From NCBI GenBank assembly GCA_001789355.1, contig MFZI01000053.1, positions 1 to 6,228 of the forward strand: a stretch of 6,228 bases of DNA, written 5' to 3'. Position numbers and translations under genes: made by a program. The notes beneath the pieces were generated by a model that was given only the letters and a program-made list of their open reading frames with translations, did not search any database and was not told the origin of the DNA. How positions within the stretch are numbered: position 1 is the first letter of the stretch; each line of letters starts with the position of its first letter. The stretch comes from Candidatus Roizmanbacteria bacterium RIFCSPHIGHO2_01_FULL_39_8 (GTDB lineage Bacteria; Patescibacteriota; Microgenomatia; UBA1406; GWC2-37-13). Shown here in pieces: positions 5,351-6,228 of this stretch.

Positions 5351-6228
5351 TTAATAGTTTTTAAATGTTGATTTGTAGGCTTTTTCCAATGTATTAACGT
5401 CGGTATTTACTATACCATTTTCTCTTTTTCCTTTGATTGTAAATAGAGAATTTTCTCTTACTTTTCCTATCAAGGCAAATGGATTACCTTGCATGGCTTT
5501 TTCAAATTCTTTTTTTTTGACAGGGTTAATGCTGACAAGGATTCTTCCCTGGCTTTCGGAAAATAAAGCAAAGTCATCACGCGCAACCTTACCGGGAAGA
5601 TTTTTTACTGAAATATCCAAACCGAGCATACCACTCATCGCGGTCTTAGCGAGAGCAACTCCCAGCCCCCCTCGATTGATACTTATCGCTGAAGAGATGA
5701 GTTCATTTACTATACAGGTATAGTAATCGACATACAGTTTTTTATTTTTTTTTGCATTTACTTTGGGAACGCCACTCCCAATTTTTTCCTGCTGCGAATA
5801 GTATTCTGATCCTCCTAATTCGTCATTTGTTTCTCCCAGTATATAGATGAGGTCACCGGGAAACTTGAGGTCAATAGAGACAGTCTTCAAAACATCATCT
5901 ACCACTCCAATTGATGAAATTAAAAGGGTAGGCGGTATTGAAACTTTGATAGGATTACCCTTCTCATCATATCCTTTGAAATCATTGAACATACTGTCTT
6001 TGCCGGAAATAAAAGGTGTTGCAAAATCAATCGCACAATCATAGCATGCTCGAACGCTCTCTTTTAATTCTCCTAGTTTTTGTGGATCCTGTGGACTGCA
6101 CCAGCAAAAATTGTCAAGTAAAGCCAAACGGTCAGGATCGGCTCCAGCGGCGACAGCGTTTCGTATTGAGGTATCGATAGAACAGGCCGCCATATGGTAG
6201 GGGTCAATATCCGAGTATGACGGATGCA
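5351..6228 (-). CDS. purL: Phosphoribosylformylglycinamidine synthase, PurL synthetase subunit (C-terminal part; 5' end outside window)
   Basis: ATP-dependent conversion of FGAR to FGAM, using ammonia supplied by PurQ; cytosolic, fourth step of purine synthesis. The reading frame is open to the right edge (291 complete codons visible), so the ATG at 6193 is an internal methionine and not the start: the residues before it read HPSYSDIDPYH and continue the conserved PurL motif. Recognisable segments in order are IDTSIRNAVAAGADP, LLDNFCW, the PFISGKDSM substrate/ATP-binding motif, a GDLIYILGETNDELGGSEYY stretch typical of the AIRS/PurL C-terminal domain, and LFSESQGRILVS near the end. The wording around DNFCW, ACYD and GKDSM resembles the long (about 950-1000 residue) PurL class, as I remember it. 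One conserved motif, usually D-x-x-(D/E)-G-G, reads S-I-N-R-G-G here. The protein ends without a glutaminase domain; that function is the next gene, whose ATG follows the TAA after 1 nt. Identity is secure; subclass is inferred. Confidence 0.95.
   Translation of the reverse strand, partial: HPSYSDIDPYHMAACSIDTSIRNAVAAGADPDRLALLDNFCWCSPQDPQKLGELKESVRACYDCAIDFATPFISGKDSMFNDFKGYDEKGNPIKVSIPPTLLISSIGVVDDVLKTVSIDLKFPGDLIYILGETNDELGGSEYYSQQEKIGSGVPKVNAKKNKKLYVDYYTCIVNELISSAISINRGGLGVALAKTAMSGMLGLDISVKNLPGKVARDDFALFSESQGRILVSINPVKKKEFEKAMQGNPFALIGKVRENSLFTIKGKRENGIVNTDVNTLEKAYKSTFKNY

Larger units (their letters stand above)
1..6228 (-). other. Single-strand purine operon purL-purQ-purP-purP2-purB-purK
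   Basis: Six genes of one pathway lie head to tail on the minus strand with gaps of 1 (5350), 13 (4560-4572), 1 (3548) and 4 (2458-2461) nt and one 11-nt overlap (1054-1064). Nothing in these gaps could hold a promoter or a terminator, so they are almost certainly one transcript that begins right of the window and continues past the left edge. The many T-runs on the plus strand are A-runs (lysine codons) in the mRNA and are not terminators for these genes. No purine riboswitch or PurR-type box is visible; such a signal would be expected before the first gene, outside the window. Confidence 0.85.

Noticed and set aside
5433..5723. Plus-strand frame of 96 codons
   Set aside because: It is antisense to the conserved C-terminal part of PurL and is explained as a shadow of that gene.
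6191..6193. ATG at 6193 as the start of a short, 280-residue PurL
   Set aside because: The frame continues to the right edge and the residues before this Met (HPSYSDIDPYH) are part of the conserved PurL sequence, so the Met is internal.

Overview
The whole window is one strand of a tightly packed de novo purine biosynthesis operon. All six genes lie on the minus strand, so transcription runs from the right edge to the left. In that order they are purL (only the C-terminal part is inside the window), purQ, a PurP-type formate ligase gene, a second and divergent PurP-type gene, purB, and purK (cut by the left edge just before its C-terminus). Junctions are 1 nt, 13 nt, 1 nt, 4 nt and an 11-nt overlap. 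No non-coding stretch is longer than 13 nt, and I see no RNA gene, mobile element, CRISPR array, promoter or terminator.

Together the genes cover several pathway steps: FGAR to FGAM (PurL+PurQ), carboxylation of AIR to N5-CAIR (PurK), SAICAR to AICAR and adenylosuccinate to AMP (PurB), and AICAR to FAICAR with formate and ATP (PurP). PurE, PurC, PurF, PurD, PurM, a GAR formyltransferase, PurS and the final IMP cyclohydrolase (PurH N-domain or PurO) are not in the window. They may lie outside it or, for PurS, be fused to the unseen part of PurL.

The main biological point is the PurP pair. PurP is the folate-independent formylation enzyme of archaea; most bacteria use PurH with 10-formyl-tetrahydrofolate. 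The first copy keeps the glycine-rich ATP-grasp loop and the other family motifs. The second keeps the overall fold signature and the N-terminal nucleotide motif but has no glycine in the ATP loop and has changed several other conserved positions. It is therefore either a non-canonical ATP user, a partner subunit of the first, or an enzyme or sensor for a neighbouring step.

Organism: the sequence is A+T-rich (roughly 40% GC by eye), lysine-rich with many A-runs in the coding strand, uses the standard code, and has no Shine-Dalgarno sequence before any of the five visible starts. PurK with PurP, PurL/PurQ as separate proteins and a eukaryote-like PurB suggests a bacterium from a poorly cultured lineage such as Patescibacteria (candidate phyla radiation) carrying archaeal-type purine genes, or an archaeon that has PurK. 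The window alone does not decide between these.
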